Made by a program: the position numbers and the translations under genes
Notes under the pieces: model-generated
The model's input: only the letters and a program-made list of their open reading frames with translations
Told to the model about the DNA's origin: nothing
The model's database searches: none
In this document: positions 18,983 through 26,406 of the stretch, piece after piece
How positions within the stretch are numbered: the first letter of the stretch is position 1
Layout of the letters: each line of letters starts with the position of its first letter
Assembly: GCA_045648785.1 (NCBI GenBank)
Contig: JAZROP010000041.1
Coordinates: forward strand, 30,338 to 94,337
DNA: 64,000 nt
Reading direction: 5' to 3'
Source: RGIG7450 sp045648785
GTDB lineage: Bacteria > Bacillota > Clostridia > RUG12999

Positions 18983-19729
18983 CTATTCGTTTTCCATCAT
19001 AGCGATAACATCTTTGGCAGACATACTGCCTGTTACCGTGTGCCTTTTGAGTGAAATTATACCATCAGCGGATACATCACCGCAAACTTCGCCAACGCGC
19101 ATCATAAGTTTATATCCTGCAGCCTTTGCAAACTGTACAGCCTGAGGGCTGAATTTACCAAAAGGCGCGGCAAAAGCATCGCAGGATGTGCCGAGCTTTG
19201 ACTCAATCAAAACCTTAGACCGTCTGAGTTCAAAAATGAGTTGGGCGGGAGTAAGAGTTGAAAGGTCTGCGTGGCTGTTTGTGTGACTGTAAATTTCAAT
19301 ACAACCACTATCAGACATTTCTTTTGCCTGTGTCCAGTCAAAGTGGGGGAAAGGTACATCCGAAATCCCTACCGAGCCTGTTACAGTAAAAATTGCAGCA
19401 GAAAAACCGTGTTTTTTAAGAAGTGGCATTGCATAAGTGTAGTTGCTTGTATATCCGTCATCGAAAGTTATAATAAACGGCTTTTTGGGAAGTTCAAACT
19501 GCCCGTTTGTGTAGCGTATATAATCTTTTACCGTAACGGAATTGTACCCCTGTTTTTTAAATTCCTCAAGATGGCTTTCAAAACTGGCAGGAGTAATACT
19601 GCTGAGAGCCTGATCGTCAGAAAAAACATGGTCTGTATTATGATACATCAGCACGGGAATGTTATCGTAAGCCGAAACGCAGGTACTCAGTAAAAAAATA
19701 AATAAAATTAAAAGAGTAATTTTTTTCAT
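18983..19729 (-). CDS. Secreted polysaccharide deacetylase (NodB/PdaB-like)
   Basis: This is a 248-residue carbohydrate esterase family 4 protein with a signal peptide (about 1-20, ending CVSA). The NodB motifs are present: TFDDGY (about 88-93) with the catalytic and metal-binding aspartates, and the zinc-binding SHTNSH (about 148-153), then APFGKFSP. The N-terminal IPVLMYHNTDH is typical of the PgaB/YadE-like subgroup acting on cell-wall glycans or poly-GlcNAc. It likely acts outside the membrane. The ATG overlaps the nrdR stop (ATGA), so it is translationally coupled to nrdR. Confidence 0.9.
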   Translation of the reverse strand: MKKITLLILFIFLLSTCVSAYDNIPVLMYHNTDHVFSDDQALSSITPASFESHLEEFKKQGYNSVTVKDYIRYTNGQFELPKKPFIITFDDGYTSNYTYAMPLLKKHGFSAAIFTVTGSVGISDVPFPHFDWTQAKEMSDSGCIEIYSHTNSHADLSTLTPAQLIFELRRSKVLIESKLGTSCDAFAAPFGKFSPQAVQFAKAAGYKLMMRVGEVCGDVSADGIISLKRHTVTGSMSAKDVIAMMENE

Positions 19730-20184
19730 TTATCTTCTCCGGTTAAGACTTTGAGCTCGTCCATAAATGTATCAAGGTCTTTGAAGTCTCGGTAAACAGA
19801 GGCAAATCGAACATAAGCTACAAGATCAACATCCTTGAGCTGTTCCATAACCAGCTGACCAATATAGTCGGTGGTAAATTCACGCTGAAGCGAATTTGCA
19901 AGTTTTTGCTCAACTGAGTTTACTATACCCTCTAAAACTTCAGTCGAAACTGAGCGTTTAACACAAGCGCGGAAAAGACCGCTAAGAATTTTTTCACGGT
20001 CAAAGCATTGACGGCTATTATCTTTTTTGATAACAACTATCGGCATTGTTTCAACAACCTCATAGGTTGTAAATCTTTTTTCACATTTCAGACATTCTCT
20101 GCGTCGTCTGATAGAGGTGCCCTCCTCAGTGGGCCTTGTATCTATAACTTTACTGTCGGTATGTTCGCAATATGGACATTTCAT
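19726..20184 (-). CDS. nrdR: Transcriptional repressor NrdR
   Basis: NrdR represses ribonucleotide reductase genes in response to ATP/dATP. The 152-residue product shows the N-terminal zinc ribbon CPYCEHTDSKVIDTR...CLKCEKRFTTYE (cysteines at 3, 6, 31 and 34 by count) and the ATP-cone domain from about residue 49 (VVIKKDNSRQCFDREKIL). Length and sequence are standard for the family. It is the first gene of the minus-strand run, behind its own near-consensus promoter. Confidence 0.97.
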   Translation of the reverse strand: MKCPYCEHTDSKVIDTRPTEEGTSIRRRRECLKCEKRFTTYEVVETMPIVVIKKDNSRQCFDREKILSGLFRACVKRSVSTEVLEGIVNSVEQKLANSLQREFTTDYIGQLVMEQLKDVDLVAYVRFASVYRDFKDLDTFMDELKVLTGEDK

Positions 20185-20292
20185 GATTATTAATAAACCT
20201 TTCTGCCTAAAATTTTGTTTATTTCCTACGGTCGTTTGTGCAGGAAAATATTAAATAATTTAACGATATAATATAGAAACTTATATATAATA

Positions 20293-20321
20293 ATTTTAAT
20301 ATATAATGTCTTTTTCGTCAA
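20293..20321 (-). promoter_or_regulatory. Sigma-A-type promoter for nrdR and downstream genes
   Basis: On the minus strand TTGACG (20321-20316) and TAAAAT (20298-20293) are separated by 17 bp. The predicted transcript has a roughly 100-base AT-rich leader before the nrdR ATG. No clear NrdR box was seen. Confidence 0.7.
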
Positions 20322-20354
20322 TAGTTTTTTGCAAAAAAATTCCTACTATTGCCG

Positions 20355-20383
20355 TTGACAATAATATCTTGGTGTGATAATAT
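20355..20383 (+). promoter_or_regulatory. Sigma-A-type promoter for the dnaD-dnaI operon
   Basis: A consensus TTGACA (20355-20360) is followed after 17 bp by TAATAT (20378-20383), preceded by TG. The start codon of the DnaD gene is 35 bp downstream, with AAGGAGG in between. It is divergent from the nrdR promoter 34 bp away. Confidence 0.8.
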
Positions 20384-20418
20384 ATTTTATGTGAATATTT
20401 TGCCCGAAGGAGGATGTT

Positions 20419-21354
20419 ATGGCATATATTAATCGTGCGCCTGATAAGGCACGGGAAATCATTGTAAGTGACATATTTATAACTGAATATATGCCTGAAG
20501 CAAACGCCAATTTTGTCAAGGTTTATCTTATGGGACTAAGCATATGCATGAATGAGAAAGCCATGAGTCACAGTGAAATGGCCGACAAGCTTGGCTTACT
20601 AGAGTCTGACATTATTCGTGCGTGGAATTATTGGGCAGATAAAAAAGTGGTAAAGTTTGACGGAGAAAATGTTGAATTTCTAAACCTTGAAAATATAAAA
20701 CAGGTTCAAGTTATTGAAACTAAGCCTGTTTACTACCCGGATGAAATATCTGCGGCAGCGGCGGCTAGTCCTGAACTTTCGGGGATGTTTCAGATTGTAC
20801 AGAAAATTTTACAGAAACCCTTTAGCTCCAATGATTTAACTGTTATATATTCACTTTATGATTATTATCGAATTCCTCTGGATGTCATTCCGATGCTTAT
20901 AACCTTTTGTATGAAAAATGGCAGAAAGAGTATGAGACAGATTGAAGGAACTGCTGTTAAATGGGTTGAAAAAGGAATTGACAGTGTTGAGGCGGCAGAA
21001 AAATATCTGAAAAAAGCCGAAGAATACGCTCGGGCGATCGAAAAATTGAAAAATGCATTTGGGATTGCAGACAGAAAATTTTCACCCACCGAAATAAAAT
21101 ACATAAATGGTTGGCTTTACGATTTGAAAGTGCCTTTTGAGAAAATAATGCAGGCGTATGACTTGTGTGCGGCTAATACAGGCAAGCTTTCGGTAAAATA
21201 TATGAATACTGTTTTGAGAAATAACCATACAGAAACGCGAACTAATGTGTTGGAAAACAAAGGAAAAAGCAATGCTGTTCCAACGAAATTTACAAACTTT
21301 GACCAGCGTGATTTTGACTATGACGCTTTTGAAAAAAGGACGGGAAACAAATGA
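20419..21354 (+). CDS. DnaD-domain replication initiation protein
   Basis: The 311-residue protein has an N-terminal winged-helix-like region (about 1-90) and two repeats of the DnaB_2/DnaD C-terminal domain (about 125-200 and 210-275; the second contains KYINGWLYDLKVPFEKIMQAYD). In Firmicutes DnaD and DnaB (B. subtilis naming) help load the replicative helicase at origins and stalled forks. The next gene encodes the helicase-loader ATPase and overlaps by 4 bp, consistent with a loading pair. AAGGAGGATGTT precedes the ATG. Whether it corresponds to DnaD or DnaB of Bacillus is not resolvable here; the double C-terminal domain favours DnaB-like. Confidence 0.9.
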   Translation: MAYINRAPDKAREIIVSDIFITEYMPEANANFVKVYLMGLSICMNEKAMSHSEMADKLGLLESDIIRAWNYWADKKVVKFDGENVEFLNLENIKQVQVIETKPVYYPDEISAAAAASPELSGMFQIVQKILQKPFSSNDLTVIYSLYDYYRIPLDVIPMLITFCMKNGRKSMRQIEGTAVKWVEKGIDSVEAAEKYLKKAEEYARAIEKLKNAFGIADRKFSPTEIKYINGWLYDLKVPFEKIMQAYDLCAANTGKLSVKYMNTVLRNNHTETRTNVLENKGKSNAVPTKFTNFDQRDFDYDAFEKRTGNK

Positions 21355-22313
21355 TTTACGGAAATGAAGTTGAATCAAAGGTTAAAGACCTCTTTGAAAG
21401 AAAGCAGGCAAATGCAAGATTTCAAATTAATGCACGCCGTGAAAAAATATATTCTGAAATTCCTGAAATCAGAGAAATTGAAGAGAAAATAAGCCGTGAA
21501 GGTATAAAACTTGCTAGGGCGACCATTAAAGGAAGCGAATATACTGCTGAAACAGACATTAATGCTTTGGCAGAAAAACGAGACAGTATTATGGCAGAAA
21601 ATGGATACTCTCCTGATTACATTTTCGATGTATATGAGTGTAAAATTTGTAATGATACAGGATATGTTGGTGGTATGATGTGTGATTGCATGAAAAGGGA
21701 AATGCAAAAACAATCGCTTTTTTATTCAAATATTGCCCCAGCACTTTTAACGGCTGATTTTGAGAAGTTTGATATTAATTATTACTCGGATAAAGCGGAT
21801 GAACATGGAAATGTGCCGAGAGAAGAAATAAAATATATTCTTTCAAAATGTGAAGAGTTCATAGACGGATTTGGAAAAAAAGAACTGAAAAATCTATTCT
21901 TTTTTGGAAGTACGGGACTTGGAAAGACATTTTTATCAGCAGCTATTGCAAAAAAAATGCTGGAAAAAGGCTTTTCGGTTGTATATTACAGTGCCAGACA
22001 GCTTCTTTCAATGATGACGGATTATGAATTTGGAAAAGCTCCCGAAAAAAAAGAAGCATGCGAAAGTATTTTTGAAGCAGACCTGCTTATAATTGACGAT
22101 TTGGGCTCGGAGCAACAAACAGCCGTTTCAGCATCTACGCTGTTTGATATAATTAATACAAGAGCACTCAATGGCAGAAAAATGATAATCAATACAAATC
22201 TTGCTGCAAAAGACTTGCATCAGCTATATTCTGACCGGATTTTTTCAAGACTTATGGAATTTGAAAGATTAAAATTTATTGGTGAAGATGTAAGATTTAT
22301 AAAAAACAGTTGA
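21351..22313 (+). CDS. Helicase-loader ATPase (DnaI/DnaC-like)
   Basis: This AAA+ ATPase loads the replicative helicase onto DNA. A zinc-binding segment CKICNDTGYVGGMMCDC (about 97-113) follows a coiled N-terminal region, as in the DnaI N-domain. The ATPase domain has Walker A GSTGLGKT (about 186-193), Walker B LLIIDDLGSE and sensor motif MIINTNLA. The length of 320 fits DnaI. The start overlaps the DnaD gene by 4 bp (ATGA) and a strong terminator follows, so the two genes form a bicistronic operon. Confidence 0.93.
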   Translation: MIYGNEVESKVKDLFERKQANARFQINARREKIYSEIPEIREIEEKISREGIKLARATIKGSEYTAETDINALAEKRDSIMAENGYSPDYIFDVYECKICNDTGYVGGMMCDCMKREMQKQSLFYSNIAPALLTADFEKFDINYYSDKADEHGNVPREEIKYILSKCEEFIDGFGKKELKNLFFFGSTGLGKTFLSAAIAKKMLEKGFSVVYYSARQLLSMMTDYEFGKAPEKKEACESIFEADLLIIDDLGSEQQTAVSASTLFDIINTRALNGRKMIINTNLAAKDLHQLYSDRIFSRLMEFERLKFIGEDVRFIKNS

Positions 22314-22488
22314 TAGAGAAAAACAGACCGCACTGCGGTCGGTTTTTTCTGTAGTATGAAGGGGTTTTACCCGTAAATGATTTAAATTGTTTTGTAAAAT
22401 ATGCCGGACTTACAAAACAAAGCCTGTCAGCAATTTCGTTTATGGTGAGATTGTCATATTTTAATAACATTTGAATAGTTGTAATCAT
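22297..22488 (-). pseudogene. AraC-family regulator remnant (C-terminal HTH only)
   Basis: The 63-codon frame reads as the second helix-turn-helix of an AraC/XylS regulator: NINEIADRL-like text (LTINEIADRLCFVSPAYF) followed by TKQFKSFTGKTPSYYRKNR. Everything N-terminal to this is missing and a stop codon lies a few codons upstream. The frame runs on into the terminator of the helicase-loader gene and overlaps that gene's last codons, so the original 3' end is gone as well. It is best read as a decayed regulator, possibly once controlling the neighbouring sugar-epimerase gene. Confidence 0.75.
22326..22348 (+). terminator. Intrinsic terminator after the helicase-loader gene
   Basis: The near-perfect inverted repeat GACCGCACTGCGGTC is followed by GGTTTTTT. 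It lies 12 bp after the stop codon. Confidence 0.85.
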
Positions 22489-22649
22489 ACAGATTTTAAA
22501 ATTTTATTGGGTTCACACAACTTCACCTCGTTGTGATTATATTACACCAATTATTATCTGTCAATAAAAAGTTTCGAAAAGTTATATTATCATTGATTTA
22601 TATTGCATGACGGTGTCTTTATGATAATATTGATGACAAAATAAAAAAC

Positions 22650-22679
22650 TTGACATATAAAGTTGAAAATGGTTATACT
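22650..22679 (+). promoter_or_regulatory. Promoter and structured leader of the aldose epimerase gene
   Basis: TTGACA (22650-22655) and TATACT (22674-22679) are separated by 18 bp. The roughly 125-base leader contains an inverted repeat GCAAACT...AGTTTGC at about 22688-22712 and a 17-codon frame starting at ATG 22715 without an obvious SD. The stretch 22489-22649 upstream holds no gene that I can recognise. Confidence 0.7.
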
Positions 22680-22811
22680 GTTATAGAGCAAACTGTAGTC
22701 GTGATAGTTTGCTTATGTACCGTGATGAATATGGTTATGAGCGTCAGTTTAGGCTTATGAAAATATAAAAAGTCCGGTGATTACTTTAAAAAAATTAAAG
22801 GAGCGAGATAA

Positions 22812-23693
22812 ATGATAGTTACACTTAAAAATAATATGTTTTCAGCACAGATTGACAGTTACGGTGCACAGCTTATCTCAATGAAGGATAATGCGGGCAC
22901 AGAATATATCTGGCAGAGAAAAGAACCTTACTGGAGCGAATGTGCACCCATTTTATTCCCGATTGTTGGCAGACCACTTAATGGTGTTATTACAATTGAT
23001 GGTAAGGACTATGAAATGGGTACTCACGGTTTCGCAAGACATTCTGAATTTGAGGTTTTAACACAGACTGATGATGTTGCTGTTTTCATGATTAAAACCA
23101 CGGAAGAAAATTATAAAAATTATCCATATTATTTTGAACTTTACATCACATATTCATTAGATGATGAGGGCATTAATACTGAAATGAAAGTTGTTAATGC
23201 TGACAAAAAAGAAATCTTTTTTGGTATTGGTGGACACCCAGCTATCTGCTGGCCTATCTATGAGGGAGACACATTTGACGATTATGTAATAGACTTTGGT
23301 GCAGATTATGACATTACTGCTCTGACCAGTGACGATGATGTATTTATCTTGCCTGATTCGGCATATAAATTAAAATTGGAAAATGGCGTACTCCCTGTTA
23401 AAAGAGAACTTTTTAATTCTGATGCAGTTGTTATTGAAAGAGCACCCTTTAACAGCCTTAAATTTATTAACAAAAAAGGAAAGGGCATTAGATTTGAATT
23501 TGAAAACTTTAAAAGCTTTGCAATGTGGACAATGACTCATCCGGACGGAGCACCTTATCTTTGCTTTGAACCATGGAATTCTATGGGGAAAAGAATGGGT
23601 GAAAATTCAAACCTCAAAGAAAAAATGGATATTGTAAAGCTTGCAAAGGAAAAAGAATTTGTTTGTTCGTACAAAATTTCTCCGATAAACTAA
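22812..23693 (+). CDS. Aldose 1-epimerase family protein (LacX/YphB-like)
   Basis: The 293-residue protein belongs to the galactose mutarotase superfamily, which interconverts alpha and beta anomers of aldoses. Visible family features are the opening strands with SYGAQLISMKDNAGTEYIW, the WSECAPILFPIVGR segment, MGTHGFARHSEF with candidate substrate-binding residues, the FFGIGGHPAICWP catalytic-histidine region, and the late FEPWNSMGKRMG. This pattern is closer to LacX/YphB-type proteins than to canonical GalM, so the exact sugar is unknown. AAAGGAG precedes the ATG. It is a single-gene transcript with its own promoter and terminator. Confidence 0.9.
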   Translation: MIVTLKNNMFSAQIDSYGAQLISMKDNAGTEYIWQRKEPYWSECAPILFPIVGRPLNGVITIDGKDYEMGTHGFARHSEFEVLTQTDDVAVFMIKTTEENYKNYPYYFELYITYSLDDEGINTEMKVVNADKKEIFFGIGGHPAICWPIYEGDTFDDYVIDFGADYDITALTSDDDVFILPDSAYKLKLENGVLPVKRELFNSDAVVIERAPFNSLKFINKKGKGIRFEFENFKSFAMWTMTHPDGAPYLCFEPWNSMGKRMGENSNLKEKMDIVKLAKEKEFVCSYKISPIN

Positions 23694-23697
23694 AATT

Positions 23698-23724
23698 AAA
23701 AGCACCCCAAAAGGGTGCTTTTTT
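23698..23724 (+). terminator. Intrinsic terminator after the aldose epimerase gene
   Basis: The stem AAAAGCACCC / GGGTGCTTTT with loop CAAAA runs into a T-tract, a few bases after the stop codon. Confidence 0.9.
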
Positions 23725-23753
23725 AATATTTAAAAAGAAATTTCAAAAAAAGC

Positions 23754-23782
23754 TTGATTTTATAATTTTGTTGTGTTATAAT
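23754..23782 (+). promoter_or_regulatory. Promoter of tRNA-Arg
   Basis: TTGATT (23754-23759) and a perfect TATAAT (23777-23782) are spaced by 17 bp. The tRNA starts 21 bp downstream. Confidence 0.75.
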
Positions 23783-23802
23783 ACTATCTGTTGCATATGA
23801 AT

Positions 23803-23879
23803 GCGCTGTTAGCTCAGCTGGATAGAGTGTTTGGCTACGAACCAAAAGGTCAGGGGTTCGAATCCCTTACAGCGCGCCA
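23803..23879 (+). tRNA. tRNA-Arg (anticodon ACG), CCA encoded
   Basis: The 77-base cloverleaf has acceptor GCGCTGT / ACAGCGC with discriminator G and encoded CCA, a D arm with AGCTCAGCTGGATAGAG, the anticodon stem TTTGG / CCAAA with loop CTACGAA (ACG, read as I34 for CGN arginine codons) and a T arm with GGGGTTCGAATCCCT. It stands alone with its own promoter and terminator. Confidence 0.97.
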
Positions 23880-23881
23880 AT

Positions 23882-23911
23882 AAAAAAGGACATCTTTTGA
23901 TGTCCTTTTTT
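23882..23911 (+). terminator. Intrinsic terminator after tRNA-Arg
   Basis: The stem AAAAAAGGACATC / GATGTCCTTTTTT with a short TTTT loop starts three bases after the CCA end. Confidence 0.9.
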
Positions 23912-23921
23912 AATATAGATA

Positions 23922-23951
23922 TTGACAAATATGTTTATTTTCAGCTAAAAT
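23922..23951 (+). promoter_or_regulatory. Promoter of the fumarase alpha-subunit gene
   Basis: TTGACA (23922-23927) and TAAAAT (23946-23951) are separated by 18 bp; the ATG is 38 bp downstream with GAGGG as ribosome binding site. Confidence 0.72.
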
Positions 23952-23988
23952 AAAAGTAATAAAAATATTTATAGAAAGAGGGATAACC

Positions 23989-24828
23989 ATGAGAGAGATT
24001 GAAGCGAATGTTATAACAGATAAGATTTCAGAAATGTGTATAAGTGCAAACTGCAACCTGAATTGTGATATTTTAAATGCAGTAAAAGCCGGTATTAACA
24101 ATGAAACTGCAGCTACTGCAGTCGATATTCTTGAATCTATTGTAAAAAATGCTGAGATTGCCGGAGAAAAGCAGGTTCCAATATGTCAGGATACAGGTAT
24201 GGCGATTTTTTTTGTTGAGGTTGGTCAGGATGTTCATATTAACGGAAACCTCACAGATGCTATAAACCTTGGTGTAAAAAAAGGGTATGAGGAAGGTTTT
24301 CTCAGAAAGTCGGTTGTAAAAGACCCGATAAGACGAGGTAATACAGGAGACAATACCCCTGCAGTTATACATTATGACATAGTTCCGGGCGATAAAATTA
24401 AAATAATCTTTATGCCAAAAGGATTTGGCAGTGAAAATATGAGCCGGCTTAAAATGTTAAAACCCTCTGAGGGTGCAGAGGGCGTAATTGATTTTGTTGT
24501 TGAAACAGTAAAACTTGCGAGTTCAAACCCATGTCCACCGGTGGTTGTGGGAGTTGGTATTGGTGGAAGTATGGAAAAGGCAGCACTTTTATCAAAGCTT
24601 GCACTTTCAAGACCAGTTGACTCTGTAAATGAAGATGAATATTACGCTGAAATGGAAAAGCTTTTGCTTGAAAAAATAAACCTTACCGGAGTTGGACCTC
24701 AGGGACTTGGTGGAAAAACAACTGCACTTGGTGTTAATATAGAAACTTATCCCACTCACATTGCCGGACTTCCGGTTGCAGTTAATATAAGCTGCCATGT
24801 GACGCGTCACGCAGAGACTATTATTTAA
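23989..24828 (+). CDS. Class I fumarate hydratase (or tartrate dehydratase) alpha subunit
   Basis: The 279-residue product matches the N-terminal half of class I, [4Fe-4S]-dependent fumarases, which reversibly hydrate fumarate to malate. The conserved segments are PICQDTGMAIFFVEVGQ with one cluster cysteine, the DPIRRGNTGDNTPAVIHYD substrate region, and MPKGFGSENMSRLKML. NPCPPVVVGVGIGGSME carries a further cysteine, and TGVGPQGLGGKTTALGV completes the set. In two-subunit enzymes a beta-subunit gene of about 180 codons normally follows immediately. Here the next gene is convergent and unrelated, so the beta partner is missing from this locus. Tartrate dehydratase alpha subunits look very similar and cannot be excluded. 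Confidence 0.9.
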   Translation: MREIEANVITDKISEMCISANCNLNCDILNAVKAGINNETAATAVDILESIVKNAEIAGEKQVPICQDTGMAIFFVEVGQDVHINGNLTDAINLGVKKGYEEGFLRKSVVKDPIRRGNTGDNTPAVIHYDIVPGDKIKIIFMPKGFGSENMSRLKMLKPSEGAEGVIDFVVETVKLASSNPCPPVVVGVGIGGSMEKAALLSKLALSRPVDSVNEDEYYAEMEKLLLEKINLTGVGPQGLGGKTTALGVNIETYPTHIAGLPVAVNISCHVTRHAETII

Positions 24829-25442
24829 CGGATAATATTTGCATAATTATCAGGAATATCACCAACAAGGACAAGCTGAACAACCGGTATTGTATTTGAA
24901 ATACTGACCCTGCTTTGATATGCAGACAAGGAATATAAAATGTCCGTTTCTATGATTAAATTTACTGAAAACTGCGTTTGATTTATGCCTGCTGATTTAA
25001 ATGAATCTTCAAAACGGACCTGTACATTCGATACCGGTGCAATTCTATATGATATTTTAGGGCCGACGTTCAGCAGAATGGGGAGTCCTAAAACATTTCC
25101 GATTGGAATTTTGACCTTAATTCCGTCTGACGTTGAAAGTCCCTGTAAAATTGCGGTAGACATTTCTGTTTGGAGTATATTAATTTTTTCGATATCGGTG
25201 TTTATTGCAGATATATTACCGGCAGGGGATTTATCTTTGACTAAGATATTGCTGTAAAGCTCGCTGTTTTCACTTAAAAACTGATTAGCAATTTTGGTTA
25301 CCAGTTTTGTAGTGCTGCGTGTTGCCTGTGCTCGGGCAATTTCATTTGCCGCAACAAAAAAACGACAAACCAAAAATATAGATACAGCGGTGATTAATAT
25401 TATAGTAATGATAAGTTTTAGCTTTCTATTTTTTCGGAGCAT
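24825..25442 (-). CDS. YunB-like sporulation protein
   Basis: The product of about 205 residues has one N-terminal membrane anchor (about 8-28 after the Met at 25442) and an extracytoplasmic domain. Motifs such as NEIARAQATRSTTKLVTKIAN, the IKVKIPIGNVLGLPILLNVGP region and the C-terminal IPVVQLVLVGDIPDNY fit YunB, a sigma-E-controlled sporulation protein whose mechanism is unclear. The start at 25442 has AAGGTGGTG upstream; an alternative ATG at 25478 lacks a site. The stop codon overlaps the end of the convergent fumarase gene by 4 bp. A 35-residue membrane protein gene precedes it on the same strand. Confidence 0.82.
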   Translation of the reverse strand: MLRKNRKLKLIITIILITAVSIFLVCRFFVAANEIARAQATRSTTKLVTKIANQFLSENSELYSNILVKDKSPAGNISAINTDIEKINILQTEMSTAILQGLSTSDGIKVKIPIGNVLGLPILLNVGPKISYRIAPVSNVQVRFEDSFKSAGINQTQFSVNLIIETDILYSLSAYQSRVSISNTIPVVQLVLVGDIPDNYANIIR

Positions 25443-25495
25443 AAGTATATTACACCACCTTATATACATTATACTCATATTCCGGATGGCTGTGA

Positions 25496-25603
25496 TTAAT
25501 TCATAAAGTTTGCTATAAGGACATAAACAGAGCTGAGAAGAATGCTTCCTGCCACCATTACGGCAAGAACGGAAGCTATAATTTGTTTTGTGCGCTGCTT
25601 CAA
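25496..25603 (-). CDS. Small membrane protein, 35 residues
   Basis: A short frame starts at TTG 25603 behind a near-perfect GAGGTGA site with 5-base spacing, and encodes a basic N-terminus (MKQRTKQ), one hydrophobic helix of about 24 residues and a short tail ending NFMN. A sigma-A-type promoter lies just upstream, so expression is likely. The yunB-like gene follows 53 bp downstream in the same direction. I do not recognise the family; small single-helix proteins of this shape are common in Clostridia and are often missed by gene callers. Coding status rests on the SD, promoter and membrane helix. Confidence 0.6.
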   Translation of the reverse strand: MKQRTKQIIASVLAVMVAGSILLSSVYVLIANFMN

Positions 25604-25621
25604 TTAAATCACCTCATTTTA

Positions 25622-25650
25622 AGTATATATCAATAGATGTTTTTTTTCAA
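25622..25650 (-). promoter_or_regulatory. Promoter for the small membrane protein and yunB-like gene
   Basis: On the minus strand TTGAAA (25650-25645) and TATACT (25627-25622) are 17 bp apart, about 20 bp upstream of the TTG start codon. It overlaps the 5' region of the divergent DUF6873-like gene. Confidence 0.6.
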
Positions 25651-25663
25651 GAGGAATTTTGAA

Positions 25664-26401
25664 ATGAATTTTGTGAAAATACCCAACAATCCTATAAATT
25701 CATCTGCAGTGCTGATTGCAAAAAATGTACCCATGCAGGTTGCTGAAAAATTGGAAAAACTTAATATAACTCCGCTGTTTGGTGATACGATACAATATGA
25801 TGTTGAAGCGGTAAGTTTTCATATTGATACTCAGATTATTCATGTGGGAAATGACCGGTTTGTTGTGTCACCATATGTTTATGAACATTATAAAAAGGTT
25901 TTACCGGGAGCTAAACTTATTATTGGAGCAAGTAATTCCTGCGGTACTTATCCTGCCGATGCGGCATATAATGTAGCGAGCCTGGGGAAGTATGTAATAC
26001 ATAATTTTAAATATACCGATAAGGTTGTTTTATCTGAAATAAAGGGAGAAAAAATTCAGGTAGCACAAGGATACAGCAAATGTTCAATTTGTATTGTAGA
26101 TGAAAATTCGGTTATAACAGAGGATAAAGGTATAGCACGAACACTTAAAAGAAATAATATAGATGTTCTTGAAATTTCTGCGGGTGATGTGCTTTTACGT
26201 GGTATGGATTATGGCTTTCTGGGAGGAGCGTCCGGAAAGCTTTCAAAAAATATTCTTGCCTTTGCAGGAGATATTAAAACTCACAGAGATTACGCTAAGA
26301 TACGAGATTTTTGTTTAATCAGGAATGTTGAGCCGCTGAGTCTTTGTGATGGGAAACTTATTGATATCGGGTCAATCATTCCTGTGCTTGAAAAGGAGTG
26401 A
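25664..26401 (+). CDS. DUF6873-like protein (possible GME-fold)
   Basis: This 245-residue cytosolic protein has no signal or membrane segment. The segments GASNSCGTYPADAAYNVA, GYSKCSICIVDENSVITEDKG and DYGFLGGASGKL suggest the clostridial DUF6873 family, which I recall as a guanidino-modifying-enzyme-like (GME) fold; this assignment is from memory and not tested. Catalytic activity is unknown. I start at ATG 25664, which has AAGAGG nine bases upstream, rather than an earlier in-frame ATG at 25637. The next gene, ytxC-like, overlaps its stop or begins just after it, so the two form an operon. Confidence 0.6.
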   Translation: MNFVKIPNNPINSSAVLIAKNVPMQVAEKLEKLNITPLFGDTIQYDVEAVSFHIDTQIIHVGNDRFVVSPYVYEHYKKVLPGAKLIIGASNSCGTYPADAAYNVASLGKYVIHNFKYTDKVVLSEIKGEKIQVAQGYSKCSICIVDENSVITEDKGIARTLKRNNIDVLEISAGDVLLRGMDYGFLGGASGKLSKNILAFAGDIKTHRDYAKIRDFCLIRNVEPLSLCDGKLIDIGSIIPVLEKE

Positions 26402-26406
26402 ACCGC

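Noticed and set aside
22715..22768. 17-codon frame as a real leader peptide gene
   Set aside because: There is no SD and such a length is expected by chance; kept only as a low-interest note.
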